A stretch of 64,000 nt of DNA from Nocardia puris (GCF_003315035.1 NZ_QNRE01000005.1:124001-188000), one strand, 5' to 3'; positions 36,054 through 45,364 are shown, numbered from the stretch's first letter. Made by a program: numbers and translations. Notes: generated from the letters alone by a model not told the origin.

Positions 36054-37214
36054 TCAGTTCGCCGACTGCGCTCCCAGCAGTTCCCGCAACTTGGCCCGGT
36101 TCGGCTTGCCCGGTCCGTGCAGCGGCAGTTCGTCCAGCACGGCGAGCTCGCGGGGCGCGGCGATCGGGTCGAGCTCGCGTAGCACGTGGTCGCGCAGATC
36201 CTCCAGCGTCGGGGTCGCGCCCGCCGCGGGCACCACCGCGACCGCGACGCGCTGGCCGAGCCGCTCGTCGGGCAGACCCAGCACCACGCATTCGCTGATC
36301 GCCGGATGCGTCACCAGCACGGCCTCCACCACCTGCGGGATCACCAGCAGGCCGCCGGTCATGATGGCCTCGTCCAGGCGGCCCGAGATCTGCAGCACGC
36401 CGTCGGTGAAGGTGCCCGCGTCCTCGGTGCGGAACCAGCCGGGTTCGGCGAACGCCGGATGGTCGGGCTGGCCGCGGTAGCCGCGCGCGATCATCGCGCC
36501 ACCCAGCACCACCCGCCCGTCCTCGATGCGCACCCGCGCGCCGTCCAGCGGCACGCCCTCGTAGACGCACCCGCCGCAGGTCTCGCTCATCCCGTAGGTG
36601 CGAACCACGTTGATACCCGCGTCTTTCGCGCGCTCGTACACCGGCAGCGGGGTGGCCGCCCCGCCCACCAGCACGGCGTCGAGCCGGGCCAGCGCGGCGG
36701 CGGCCTCGGGCAGGTCCATGGCCTTGATGAGCTGGGTCGGCACCAGCGCGGTGTAGCGGCGCTCGCCGCGCATACCCGCCACCGCGCCCGCCAGCGCCTC
36801 GGGCAGGAATCCGCCCGAGACGTCCAGCACCGTGGGCTCGGTGCCCGCCAGGATGCTGCGCAGCAGCACCTGCAGTCCCGCGATGTGGTGCGTCGGCAGG
36901 GCCAGCAGCCAGGAACCGGGCCCGCCGAGCCGGTCATGGGTGGCGGTGCCGCTGGCGCGCAACGCCGAGGCGCTGAGCATCGCGCCCTTGGGCACCCCGG
37001 TGGTGCCGGAGGTGGTGACGACCAGTGCCACGTCGTCGTCGATGGATTCCCCCGGGGCCAGCGCGTCGCTGAGCCGCCGGGCCTCACGCCGGTCGCTGGT
37101 GGGAATGGGCAACCAGGCGGGGCCGTTGCCCTCCAAGGCTTCCCGTAGATGCGGCAGCACATCGCCGACACCGGAACCGGTGGGCATCGGCAGCGTCCGC
37201 AGTGTGTTGCTCAC
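36054..37214 (-). CDS. menE: o-succinylbenzoate-CoA ligase
   Basis: A 386-residue AMP-forming ligase that activates o-succinylbenzoate to its CoA ester in menaquinone synthesis. VVTTSGTTGVPKGAMLSASA is the AMP-binding P-loop, VVRTYGMSETCGGCVYEG the adenine motif, and GWFRTEDAGTFTDGVLQISG with RLDEAIMTGG the hinge region. It is shorter than the usual 450-550 residues, as in other actinobacterial MenE. GTG 37214 is the start. It is downstream of menB and the VOC gene on the same strand but separated from the latter by 332 bases. Confidence 0.93.
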   Translation of the reverse strand: MSNTLRTLPMPTGSGVGDVLPHLREALEGNGPAWLPIPTSDRREARRLSDALAPGESIDDDVALVVTTSGTTGVPKGAMLSASALRASGTATHDRLGGPGSWLLALPTHHIAGLQVLLRSILAGTEPTVLDVSGGFLPEALAGAVAGMRGERRYTALVPTQLIKAMDLPEAAAALARLDAVLVGGAATPLPVYERAKDAGINVVRTYGMSETCGGCVYEGVPLDGARVRIEDGRVVLGGAMIARGYRGQPDHPAFAEPGWFRTEDAGTFTDGVLQISGRLDEAIMTGGLLVIPQVVEAVLVTHPAISECVVLGLPDERLGQRVAVAVVPAAGATPTLEDLRDHVLRELDPIAAPRELAVLDELPLHGPGKPNRAKLRELLGAQSAN

Positions 37215-37546
37215 GATCGGACCTCACTGATCGGTGCCGTCGTGCGCAGGCGCGCTGTTTTCATGATTCGCTCGCTGCGCTCCCTCACGATAGGGATCGT
37301 GTCATGTCCGCGCGGCCGGGCGCGGAACGGGTCGGTTTGCCGGGGCGGCACACGCGAACGGCGGCCGCCCCGCGGGAATGGGGCTCAGCTGGGCCAGACA
37401 TCGAGACTGCGATCCACTCGTCGGACGGACGCGGGACGGACGCGTCCCGGCATCGTCGGTTGGACGGTCACTAGAGCGCTATCGTCCTCGCCACGACAGG
37501 CGTTGGCAACTCACCGCGCGGTCGCGCGCGCGGGGCCCGGCCGTCG
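37215..37546. other. Intergenic region upstream of menE
   Basis: A stretch of 332 bases between menE and the VOC gene. Apart from repeat family 2 (37261-37287) I find no credible gene, hairpin or clear promoter. It presumably holds a separate menE promoter, since the gap is too long for simple read-through coupling. Confidence 0.5.
37261..37287 (-). repeat. Dispersed repeat family 2, copy 2
   Basis: On the minus strand this reads TGAGGGAGCGCAGCGAGCGA followed by ATCATGA, matching 22 of 27 bases of the rex-hemA copy. It lies 47 bases upstream of the menE start and runs in the same direction as menE, like the copy before hemA. Confidence 0.6.
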
Positions 37547-37939
37547 TCAGTCCGGTGACCAGCGCGAATCCCGCCGGATCGGATGCTCCGGCGGGATCTG
37601 CACCAGCACCACCGGCACGCCGTCGGGGTCGCTGATCCACATCTCGATCAGTCCCCAAGGCTCGCGCACCGGCGCGCGGTCGATGCGGATCCCCTGCAGC
37701 GCGAGTTCGGCCGACGCGTCCTCGATGTCGCGCACCTGCAGCCAGATGGCCCCGGAGAACGTGCTCGGGGCCTCCGTCCCGCCGTGCGCGGCGATCTCGA
37801 TCAGCGACTGTCCGGCGAACAGCACGGTGCCGCCCGGATATTCGCGCGCGATCGCCAAGCCGAGGCCGTCGCGGTAGAACGCGAGCGTCTTCGCGTAGTC
37901 CGCGGGCCGCAGAATCACCCGGCTGCTGAGGATCTCCAT
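37547..37939 (-). CDS. VOC-family (glyoxalase/bleomycin resistance) protein
   Basis: A 130-residue protein with the paired beta-alpha-beta-beta-beta modules: SSRVILRPADYAKTLAFYRD, then IWLQVRDIEDASAELALQGI, RPWGLIEMWISDPDGVPVVL. Metal ligands cannot be assigned with certainty. The final VLVQIPPEHPIR is usual. It begins 16 bases after the menB stop, in a probable menB-VOC unit, as Rv0546c does near menB. Substrate unknown. Confidence 0.88.
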   Translation of the reverse strand: MEILSSRVILRPADYAKTLAFYRDGLGLAIAREYPGGTVLFAGQSLIEIAAHGGTEAPSTFSGAIWLQVRDIEDASAELALQGIRIDRAPVREPWGLIEMWISDPDGVPVVLVQIPPEHPIRRDSRWSPD

Positions 37940-37954
37940 TGACCGCTCCCGTCG

Positions 37955-38848
<894 letters not shown>

Positions 38849-38964
38849 ACGGTGATTATTGCCCGGACGCCACCGCGCCCGATGCCACGTGGTCCGCGGG
38901 GCCCCTGCCAGCGCGTTCCCGATTGGGGACTTGACGGTGTAAAACCACGCGATACCGTGCAGGT

Positions 38965-39678
38965 ATGAGCGAGCGTGTGAAACCTGTTCCAGAAGGCGAC
39001 GGCGAGGTCGCGTCCCGGGCCGGCACGGCGGTGCGCCCGCGCATCGACCGCAGCGCCGTGGACCACGCCCGCTACGAGCGGCACAGCCGTTTCTTTCCGA
39101 AGGTCACCCGGGCGCGGGCCGGCGCGAACTTCGGGCCCTTCGTGGAAGCGATGCGCACTTTGCAGGATCTCGCGGTGTCGGTGGACGCCCCCGACGAGGT
39201 GATCGGCGAAGCGCTCGCCCAGGCCCGCGAACTGATCGACCTGCTCGAGCCATATCGCGCCCCCGAACTGCAAGGCCCGGCGGGGCGCGTCGTCGAATTG
39301 CCCGGCCGCGGCAGCCTTTTGCTGCTGCCCTGGCGGCTTGTGGAAGCCGGGCCCGAGGGTATCACCATGACGGGGGAGTTTCGCCGGTACCACCTCGGCG
39401 GCAACGGGGCGGCCCACGGTGGCGTGCTGCCACTGCTGTTCGACGACCTGCTCGGCATGATCGTCCACTACGCGGGCAGGCCCCTCAGCCGCACCGCCTA
39501 CCTGCACGTGAACTACCGCAAAGTCACGCCGCTCCAGACGCCATTGACGGTGAGCGGGCGGGTGGATCGGGTCGAGGGCCGCAAAACCTTCGTGGTGGCC
39601 GAATTACGCGATGAGCAGGGCGCTGTGCTGGCCGATTGCGAAGGTCTGATGGTCGAACTGCTGCCGGGGCAGCCGTAG
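38965..39678 (+). CDS. PaaI-like hotdog thioesterase
   Basis: A 237-residue protein. The first 100 residues are a helical extension (MSERVKPVPEGDGEV onward) and the C-terminal part is a hotdog domain: GNGAAHGGVLPLLFDDLLGM (the HGG loop with the catalytic Asp), YLHVNYRKVTPLQTPLTVSG and GRKTFVVAELRDEQGAVLAD. It is divergent from menB. Since menaquinone synthesis needs a DHNA-CoA hydrolase, a role there is possible; the position is the only support. Confidence 0.85.
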   Translation: MSERVKPVPEGDGEVASRAGTAVRPRIDRSAVDHARYERHSRFFPKVTRARAGANFGPFVEAMRTLQDLAVSVDAPDEVIGEALAQARELIDLLEPYRAPELQGPAGRVVELPGRGSLLLLPWRLVEAGPEGITMTGEFRRYHLGGNGAAHGGVLPLLFDDLLGMIVHYAGRPLSRTAYLHVNYRKVTPLQTPLTVSGRVDRVEGRKTFVVAELRDEQGAVLADCEGLMVELLPGQP

Positions 39679-39775
39679 CCGCACCCACAGCCGGGTGACG
39701 CTGCTGTGACCGCGCGCACCAGTGCGTATAGTTGCGTGCGCTCGTTCATCGACATCGATCCGGAGGAACCTGAAA

Positions 39776-40222
39776 GTGGTTGCAGCACTGTCTGAATCCC
39801 TGCTCGACGACGCGAAGCGCTCGGCCTTCCTTGCCGATGCCAAGGAGGTTCTGGACGCCGAGGTGTCGGACAAGGGCGGGGCGTCGGGCCTGGCCGTGAA
39901 GGGCGGCTACGCCGCGGTCAAGAAAATCAGCCCGTCGATCGTGCCGGACGCACTGGAGTCGTTGGCGCCCAAGCTGGTCGAGCAGCTGGAGCCGTTCTGG
40001 CAGGAATACGCCGCGACCGGCTCCGGCAAGTTCGCCGACCTGCTGGTCTCGAAGTCCGACGAGGTCGCCGAGGCTCTGCTGTCGGTCACCGACGCCCGCG
40101 CCGCCGCCTCCTCGCGCCCGGCCCTGCAGAAGGTCTACAACTCGATGCGCTCCTCGGCGAAGAAGAACGTCATCGAGGCCCTGCCCCGCGTCGGCGACCT
40201 CGTGCAGCGCCACGCCAACTGA
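39776..40222 (+). CDS. DUF6918-type hypothetical protein
   Basis: A 148-residue alpha-helical protein. GTG 39776 has GGAGG 9 bases upstream. Sequence landmarks are SESLLDDAKRSAFLADAKEV, VKGGYAAVKKISPSIVPDAL and KKNVIEALPRVGDLVQRHAN. It resembles a conserved actinobacterial family (DUF6918) of unknown role. No signal peptide or membrane segment. A strong hairpin follows the stop. Confidence 0.8.
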   Translation: MVAALSESLLDDAKRSAFLADAKEVLDAEVSDKGGASGLAVKGGYAAVKKISPSIVPDALESLAPKLVEQLEPFWQEYAATGSGKFADLLVSKSDEVAEALLSVTDARAAASSRPALQKVYNSMRSSAKKNVIEALPRVGDLVQRHAN

Positions 40223-40230
40223 GGTGTGAC

Positions 40231-40268
40231 CCCCGGTTTCCCGCAAACCCCCGTGCGGGAAACCGGGG
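40231..40268 (+). terminator. Terminator after the DUF6918 gene
   Basis: A perfect 15-bp stem CCCCGGTTTCCCGCA (40231-40245) with 40254-40268 and an 8-base loop, starting 8 bases after the stop. It lacks a T-run but is very stable. Confidence 0.8.
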
Positions 40269-40470
40269 ATTCGCTGGGGGATGTATCGCGCAGGCGTATC
40301 CGGTGTGCTGTCCGAGTTCGACCCGACGTGCGGCGCGAACGCCCCTGTCCGCGCTCTCCCGACCACGTCGGAGGGCGCTCCACGGCCGAACCGCGCCGCC
40401 CACTAGCGCGCCTGACACAGCTGGCAACCCCGCTTCCGGCCGCGGCCCAAATCACCCCGCGAACGCCCCG

Positions 40471-40526
40471 TCCGCGCTCTCCCAGCCATCTCGGGGAGGG
40501 AGCCCGACGACCGACCGTTCGCGGCC
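40471..40526 (-). repeat. Dispersed repeat family 1, copy D
   Basis: Read on the minus strand this 56-bp unit begins GGCCGCGAACGGTCGGTCGT and is identical to copy A (6055-6110) over the first 35 bases, then diverges moderately. The segment CTCTCCC...GGGAGGGAG can form a stem-loop. It abuts the 20-bp inverted repeat at 40527. Confidence 0.8.
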
Positions 40527-40589
40527 GTCTCGCAACTCGGCGCTCGTAGCGCATGCGCAGCGCGCGTCTCGAGCGCCGAGTTGCGAGAC
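40527..40589. repeat. Perfect 20-bp inverted repeat with a 23-base loop
   Basis: GTCTCGCAACTCGGCGCTCG at 40527-40546 is the exact reverse complement of 40570-40589. The loop (40547-40569) is also rich in short GCGC palindromes. It is about 95 bases before menD and directly beside repeat copy D. It could be a cruciform, an RNA hairpin in a leader, or the end of a mobile unit. Confidence 0.85.
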
Positions 40590-40684
40590 ATGAAGGGCCG
40601 CGAACCCGCGCGCACCAGCGCGCCGAAAACACTGTGACCGGCCCGACGGAGACGAAACGGTGACTGTCTGGGAGGCTGGGGGGT

Positions 40685-42316
40685 GTGAATCCGTCTACCG
40701 CGCAGGCCCGAGTTGTCGTTGACGAACTTGTGCTCGGGGGCGTGCGCGATGTGGTGCTGTGTCCCGGGTCCCGGAACGCGCCGCTGGCGTTCGCCTTGCA
40801 GGCCGCCGACGCGGCGGGGCGGCTGCGGCTGCATATGCGGATCGACGAGCGCACGGCAGGGTTCCTGGCGATCGGGTTGGCGATCGCGGGGGGCAATCCG
40901 GTTCCGGTGGTGATGACCTCGGGGACGGCTGTGGCGAATCTGGGCCCGGCCGTATTGGAAGCCAATTATGCGCGCGTGCCGTTGATCGTGTTGAGCGCGA
41001 ACCGGCCGTACGAGATGTTGGGCACGGGGGCGAATCAAACCGTCGAGCAGTTCGGTCTTTTCGGTAGCCAGGTGCGGGCGGCGATCAGCCTAGGTCTGGC
41101 CGAGACCGAGTCGGACGATTCCTATGGTCAGCAGAACAGCGTGTGGCGTTCCGCCGTGTGCCGGGTGCTGGCCGCCGCGCGCGGTACCCGGTCAGGGAAC
41201 GCGGGGCCGGTGCATTTCGACATTCCGCTGCGGGAGCCGTTGGTTCCCGATCTGGCGACCGCCGACGGCTGGCCGGAGGGCCGCGCGGGCGGCAAGGCCT
41301 GGACGTCCACGCAGTACGCGACGCTGGATGTGCCGCTCGATATCGACCTCACCCCCGACACCGTCGTGATCTCCGGTCACGGCGCCGGCCTGCGCCCCGA
41401 GCTGGCGGAGCTGCCGACGGTAGCGGAGCCGACCGCGCCCGTGCACGGCCCGGCGCTGCATCCGCTGGCGCTGCCGTTGCTGAAGCCGAAGCAGGCCATC
41501 ATCACCGGCCGCCCGACGCTGCACCGTCAGGTGTCGAAGGTGCTCGCCGATCCCGAGGTCACCGTGTTCGCGCTGACCACCGGTCCGCGCTGGCCCGACG
41601 TGTCGGGCAACGTGGTCGGCACCGGAACGCGCGCCGTCACCACCGGCGCGCCGCGTCCGGAATGGCTGGCGCACTGCCGCGACCTGAACGCCCGCGCCGG
41701 CGAGGTGGTGCGCACGGAACTGGCCAAGCACCCGAAGCCGACGGGTCTGCACGTGGCGGCCGTGGTGCTCGACGCCCTGCGCGAGGGTGATCAGCTGCTG
41801 CTCGGCGCGTCCAACCCGGTGCGCGACGCGGCGCTGGTCGCGAATCCGCGCGTGAACGTGAAGGTGCTGTCGAACCGAGGTGTGGCGGGTATCGACGGCA
41901 CCGTGTCCACCGCGGTGGGGGCGGCACTGGCGCACGAGGGCCGCACGATCTCGCTGATCGGCGACCTCACCTTCCTGCACGACGCGTCCGGCCTGCTCAT
42001 CGGCCGCGGCGAACCCCGCCCCACCGACCTCACCATCGTCGTCGCCAACGACGACGGCGGCGGCATCTTCGAACTCCTCGAACAGGGCGACCCCCAGTAC
42101 GCGGGCGTCTTCGAACGCGTCTTCGGCACCCCGCACGGCATGGACCTGGCCGCCCTCTGCGCCGCCTACCGCATCCCGCACCGCCAGGTCGACCCCGACG
42201 AACTCGCCTCGGAGCTCGCCGGCCACGCCCACGGGCTGCGCGTACTGGAAGTCGCCACGGAGCGTTCGAGTCTGCGCGAGCTGCACGCGACGGTGCGGGC
42301 GCGCATCGCGCCGTGA
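40685..42316 (+). CDS. menD: SEPHCHC synthase (MenD)
   Basis: A 543-residue thiamine-diphosphate enzyme that adds the succinyl semialdehyde unit from 2-oxoglutarate to isochorismate. [20 protein letters not shown] and [20 protein letters not shown] form the N-terminal domain with the catalytic-Glu region [40 protein letters not shown] is typical. The ThDP site is [16 protein letters not shown] with [17 protein letters not shown]. It starts at GTG 40685. In M. tuberculosis menC and bpoC lie just before menD; neither is visible here. Confidence 0.97.
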   Translation: MNPSTAQARVVVDELVLGGVRDVVLCPGSRNAPLAFALQAADAAGRLRLHMRIDERTAGFLAIGLAIAGGNPVPVVMTSGTAVANLGPAVLEANYARVPLIVLSANRPYEMLGTGANQTVEQFGLFGSQVRAAISLGLAETESDDSYGQQNSVWRSAVCRVLAAARGTRSGNAGPVHFDIPLREPLVPDLATADGWPEGRAGGKAWTSTQYATLDVPLDIDLTPDTVVISGHGAGLRPELAELPTVAEPTAPVHGPALHPLALPLLKPKQAIITGRPTLHRQVSKVLADPEVTVFALTTGPRWPDVSGNVVGTGTRAVTTGAPRPEWLAHCRDLNARAGEVVRTELAKHPKPTGLHVAAVVLDALREGDQLLLGASNPVRDAALVANPRVNVKVLSNRGVAGIDGTVSTAVGAALAHEGRTISLIGDLTFLHDASGLLIGRGEPRPTDLTIVVANDDGGGIFELLEQGDPQYAGVFERVFGTPHGMDLAALCAAYRIPHRQVDPDELASELAGHAHGLRVLEVATERSSLRELHATVRARIAP

Positions 42317-42680
42317 TCGTGGCTCGCTGAGGTTGGTTGCCCCTGCGTGCTGAGGCTCCCCAGCACATCGTGCGTCGTTCCAGCCCGGCGTGCCAGGAGT
42401 CGAGTTCGCGCGTCCATTCCGGCTCGCCTGGCGGCCCGGCTCTCCAGCGTGCGGTGCGGCCGTTCCGGCTCTGTGCCAGTGGTGCGGTCGCGGTGTCACG
42501 GGTGCGGCCCGCGCGTCAGCTTGCGCGTCGTTCCCATCTGCGTGCCGGGCCGTGTGGCTCTCCGGCACATAGTGCGCCTGTTCGCGCGGCTCCCCAGCAC
42601 ATCGTGCCCGCGACAGCGTGGTGACCCAACCTCCGGCCGAGTCACGGGGGTTTGCGACCAGAGTCCGCCGGAGCGGCGGG
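42317..42680. repeat. Intergenic region with a cluster of short repeats
   Basis: The 20-mer GGCTCCCCAGCACATCGTGC occurs identically at 42354-42373 and 42588-42607. Diverged copies occur at 42556-42575 (GGCTCTCCGGCACATAGTGC) and near 42441 (GGCTCTCCAGCGTGCGGTGC). They lie between convergent menD and the acidic-protein gene. I see no gene in the stretch. Confidence 0.7.
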
Positions 42681-42887
42681 TCAGTCCTCGCGGTCCTCGT
42701 CGTCGAGCGGCACGGGAATCGCCTGCTCGATGAGGTCCGCCTCGTTCGCGCGCCACGTATCCCGCTCGACGACCTCGCTCACCACCGCCTCCTCGGTGGC
42801 CTCGTCGTCCGGATACGCGGGTATCAGCTGCTCCGCGAGATCCGCCTCGGAAGTCTCCTCCAACGGGCGGGGCGTGCGATCGATCAT
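42681..42887 (-). CDS. Small acidic protein with two EADLxEQ repeats
   Basis: A 68-residue protein starting at ATG 42887 with GAGGAGC upstream. It has a strongly negative charge and two copies of one unit: SEADLAEQLIPAYPDDEATE and NEADLIEQAIPVPLDDEDRE. Similar short acidic proteins with E-A-D-x-x-E-Q repeats are common in mycobacteria and nocardiae; their role is not known to me. It is divergent from the DUF6998-like gene at 43016. Confidence 0.75.
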   Translation of the reverse strand: MIDRTPRPLEETSEADLAEQLIPAYPDDEATEEAVVSEVVERDTWRANEADLIEQAIPVPLDDEDRED

Positions 42888-43015
42888 CGTGTGCTCCTCT
42901 CCGCGCGAGTGCCTCGGTCGAGGCACGGACAACGGTCCGGCCCCTACGAGCATCCTCCGCCCGCGAGCTCCCGGCAACCTCGCGTCCGGCGCGCCGCCAC
43001 GCCTACGATCCGGAG

Positions 43016-43504
43016 GTGACACCACCGGACCCCTTCGAGGAACGCACCACCCGCACCGCCGAACTGGTCTCGCAGCTCCACGCGATCGTCGCCGAACTCG
43101 AAGCGCTCCACCCGGGTCGGAAGTTCACCCCGGACGGCCACCTCGTCGGTGCCCTCGCGGAAGCCGCGGCGGAAGCCTTGTTCGACATCACCCTCCAACC
43201 TCCCTCCACCACCGGCCACGACGCGATCGCCGCCGACGGCCGCGCGGTCGAAATCAAAGGAACCTACGGCAGCCGAGCGATCGGACTCCGCACCACCTCC
43301 CACGCCGCCGCCGACGCCCTCCTCGTCCTCGCCCTCTCCCGCCACCCCGGCGTCCCACACGAGATCATCTACAACGGTCCCTTGCGCACGGTGACCGGCA
43401 CCGCCGGCCGCGCCGGCTCGAACGGCCAGGCCCAACTCTCCCTGAGCCGCCTCCGAGTCCTGAACGCCACCGTCCCGGCACTGGACCGAATCCCGTTGCG
43501 GTAG
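43016..43504 (+). CDS. DUF6998-like protein with a possible PD-(D/E)xK nuclease core
   Basis: A 162-residue protein starting at GTG 43016, 6 bases after TACGAT (leaderless style). GRKFTPDGHLVGALAEAAAE is followed by GHDAIAADGRAVEIKGTYGS. The spacing Glu49, Asp69, Glu79-x-Lys81 fits the PD-(D/E)xK nuclease core. I recall DUF6998 proteins as having a similar core of unknown function. It ends 63 bases before a type I-E CRISPR array. Nuclease activity is inference from residues only. Confidence 0.75.
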   Translation: MTPPDPFEERTTRTAELVSQLHAIVAELEALHPGRKFTPDGHLVGALAEAAAEALFDITLQPPSTTGHDAIAADGRAVEIKGTYGSRAIGLRTTSHAAADALLVLALSRHPGVPHEIIYNGPLRTVTGTAGRAGSNGQAQLSLSRLRVLNATVPALDRIPLR

Positions 43505-43567
43505 AGGTGAAGTAGTCGCGGACGGTCCTGCTGCGTTTCCGGGCGGACCCGGCCGCCCACCACACCC

Positions 43568-43717
43568 GGACCATCCCCACGTGCGTGGGGAGCACTCCGA
43601 GACGAAACACCGTTGAACCTCAACGACAGGACCATCCCCACGTGCGTGGGGAGCACTTCGGCACCAAGTTCGAGGATCTCGGCAGGGCCGGACCATCCCC
43701 ACGTGCGTGGGGAGCAC
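43568..43717 (-). CRISPR. Three-repeat type I-E CRISPR array without cas genes
   Basis: Three identical 28-bp repeats (43568-43595, 43629-43656, 43690-43717) separated by two different 33-bp spacers (43596-43628, 43657-43689), with a period of 61. Plus-strand repeats begin GGACCATCCCCACGTGCGTG and end GGGAGCAC. The minus-strand form begins GTGCTCCCC and has the inverted repeat CCCCACG-CGTGGGG of type I-E repeats. crRNA would therefore be read on the minus strand, with a leader to the right of 43717. No cas gene is in the window. Confidence 0.92.
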
Positions 43718-43750
43718 ACTCCTTGACCTGGCACTCTACCCGTGGGTAAC

Positions 43751-43776
43751 CGCATTTTCGACCACTCGAGAATGCG
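43751..43776. promoter_or_regulatory. Palindrome between the CRISPR array and the mycothiol-family gene
   Basis: CGCATTTTCGA (43751-43761) pairs with TCGAGAATGCG (43766-43776) with one mismatch around a 4-base centre. It overlaps the region downstream of a possible -35 TTGACC (43723-43728) and -10 TAACCG (43747-43752). It may be an operator for the following gene or part of the array's leader. Confidence 0.4.
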
Positions 43777-43858
43777 GATCGGGATCCGGCACCCGATGAA
43801 TTCGGGAGGCTCGCGGCGTCGATATGGGTGGAAGGTTCCATCCACGGAGGAGACCCGC

Positions 43859-44434
43859 ATGCAGCCCTTCGATCTCGACACCGCGGCCGACGAGTTGGCG
43901 GTGGTGGTCGCTGGTATCCGCGACGACCAGCTCGATGCAGCGACGCCCTGTGCCGGTATGACCGTCGGTGACTTGCTCGATCATGTCGTCGGCCTGACCG
44001 AGGCGTTCCGCCAGGCAGCCACCAAGGAATCGGTGGGCAACAGTGCGTCCCCACCGCCCGGTGGGCGCGAGAACCTCGCCCCCGACTGGCGCACTCGGAT
44101 CCCGGCGCAGCTGAAGGCGCTCGTCGCCGCGTGGCGGGAACCGGACGCGTGGGAGGGCGACACCGAGGCGGGCGGTGTGCAGGCCGACGCGGGCGTGATG
44201 GCGATGATCGCCCTCGACGAACTCGTCATCCACGGCTGGGATCTGGCCCGCGCCACCGGCCAGGACTTCACCTGCGCCGACCCCGACACCACCATCCTCT
44301 TCGAATTCCTCCGCGAAACCCCACCCGAAGGCACTCCCGGACTTTTCGGCCCCAGCGTCCCGATCCCGTCCGACGCACCGCTTTTCGACCGCGTCCTCGG
44401 CTTCACCGGCCGCGAACCCTCTTGGCCGAACTGA
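43859..44434 (+). CDS. TIGR03086-family protein (mycothiol-dependent DinB-like fold)
   Basis: A 191-residue protein. ATG 43859 follows GGAGGAG; the frame is open upstream to 43742 but that part would cross the promoter. ATPCAGMTVGDLLDHVVGLT is the first helix with the metal-ligand His, and ALDELVIHGWDLARATGQDF gives the second (HxWDLA). These belong to the mycothiol maleylpyruvate isomerase-like superfamily, where the fold binds a metal and a thiol cofactor. Substrate unknown. Confidence 0.88.
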   Translation: MQPFDLDTAADELAVVVAGIRDDQLDAATPCAGMTVGDLLDHVVGLTEAFRQAATKESVGNSASPPPGGRENLAPDWRTRIPAQLKALVAAWREPDAWEGDTEAGGVQADAGVMAMIALDELVIHGWDLARATGQDFTCADPDTTILFEFLRETPPEGTPGLFGPSVPIPSDAPLFDRVLGFTGREPSWPN

Positions 44435-44660
44435 GCCGAGTTCCGGTGGTGCTGTGCCGCTGCACAACTCGACACCGCCGCAGGTTCGCGGTCCCGAGGG
44501 CGTGTGCTCTTCGGCGTCGACGCTCGCCCGAGGTCGCGCAGCGCGGCGAAGACAGCCGCATCCAGCATCCAGGATGTGCCTGCCCGGCCAGGTGAAACGA
44601 TCGCGGGCCGCGCGCAGTCGCCGTTGCTGAGGCTGGATTCGGTGCCGGTCGTGGCCGGGA

Positions 44661-45281
44661 CTACTTCGTGCCCGAAAACGTCCCTGCCGCAACGGCATCC
44701 AACGCCGCTTCGGCCGCGACCACCGCCGCCGCGTCCTCGATCGGGTCCCCGCTGGCGAGCAGCCGGTAGTACAGCGGAGCAGAGACGGCGGAGAGGACCG
44801 CGCGGGGATCGGTCCCCTCCGGAGCCTCACCGCGCTCCACCGCGTCGGTGACGCAGGCCGCCCATTCGGTGAGCCGTGTGTCGTAGAAGCGATGGAGGGC
44901 GGTGGCGCAGGCGGGATCGGTGGTGGCGGCGGCGATGACGGCGCGGAACAGGCGGCTCTGGCGCGGGTCGGTCAGGGTCTTCGCCACCAGGCGCGCGTTG
45001 GCGAGCAGGTCGCCGCGCAGGGAGCCGGTGTCGGCGCGCGGCAGGGACTGTTCGGCCATATCGGCCAGCAGGTCCGCGACAAGCCCGGCCGGGGTGCCCC
45101 AGCGCCGGTAGACGGTGGTCTTGCCGACGCCCGCCGCGGCAGCTACTTCGGTGAGATCCAGTGCGGCGAAACCGCGTTCGGCGAGCAGGTCGCCCGCCGA
45201 ACGCAGCACGGCGTCGCGGACGCGGGCGGTGCGCCCACCGGGCCGGATCGAGCCGGGCGCCGCATCCCCGGAAGTGGTCAT
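44661..45281 (-). CDS. TetR-family transcriptional regulator
   Basis: A 206-residue regulator divergent from an aldo/keto reductase gene. The helix-turn-helix is ALDLTEVAAAAGVGKTTVYR with RWGTPAGLVADLLADMAEQS (residues about 20-75), and the C-terminal part is helical (TetR_C ligand domain). It probably represses itself and the reductase gene; the 83-base gap holds GGAACTATAGAACC (45336-45349), a possible imperfect operator. The inducer is unknown. Confidence 0.93.
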   Translation of the reverse strand: MTTSGDAAPGSIRPGGRTARVRDAVLRSAGDLLAERGFAALDLTEVAAAAGVGKTTVYRRWGTPAGLVADLLADMAEQSLPRADTGSLRGDLLANARLVAKTLTDPRQSRLFRAVIAAATTDPACATALHRFYDTRLTEWAACVTDAVERGEAPEGTDPRAVLSAVSAPLYYRLLASGDPIEDAAAVVAAEAALDAVAAGTFSGTK

Positions 45282-45364
45282 AACGGGACTCCAGTTCCAT
45301 TTATCGCGCCGAGGGTGTACCTTCGGAGCTTGTTAACGGAACTATAGAACCTTTAGGAGTCCTC

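Larger units (their letters stand above)
40269..40684. other. Repeat-rich intergenic region upstream of menD
   Basis: About 415 bases without a gene. It holds a full copy of repeat family 1 on the minus strand (40471-40526), a weaker relative at 40331-40376 (GCGCGAACGCCCCTGTCCGC onward) on the same strand, and a perfect 20-bp inverted repeat (40527-40546 / 40570-40589). The menD promoter should lie in the last 90 bases. Confidence 0.65.

Noticed and set aside
43369..43881. Minus-strand frames across the CRISPR array with repeated PRTWGWS or LPTHVGMV peptides
   Set aside because: The repeated peptides are just translated CRISPR repeats.
44435..44660. Short frames between the mycothiol-family gene and the TetR gene
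   Set aside because: No ribosome site, no recognisable protein; I see nothing in this gap.
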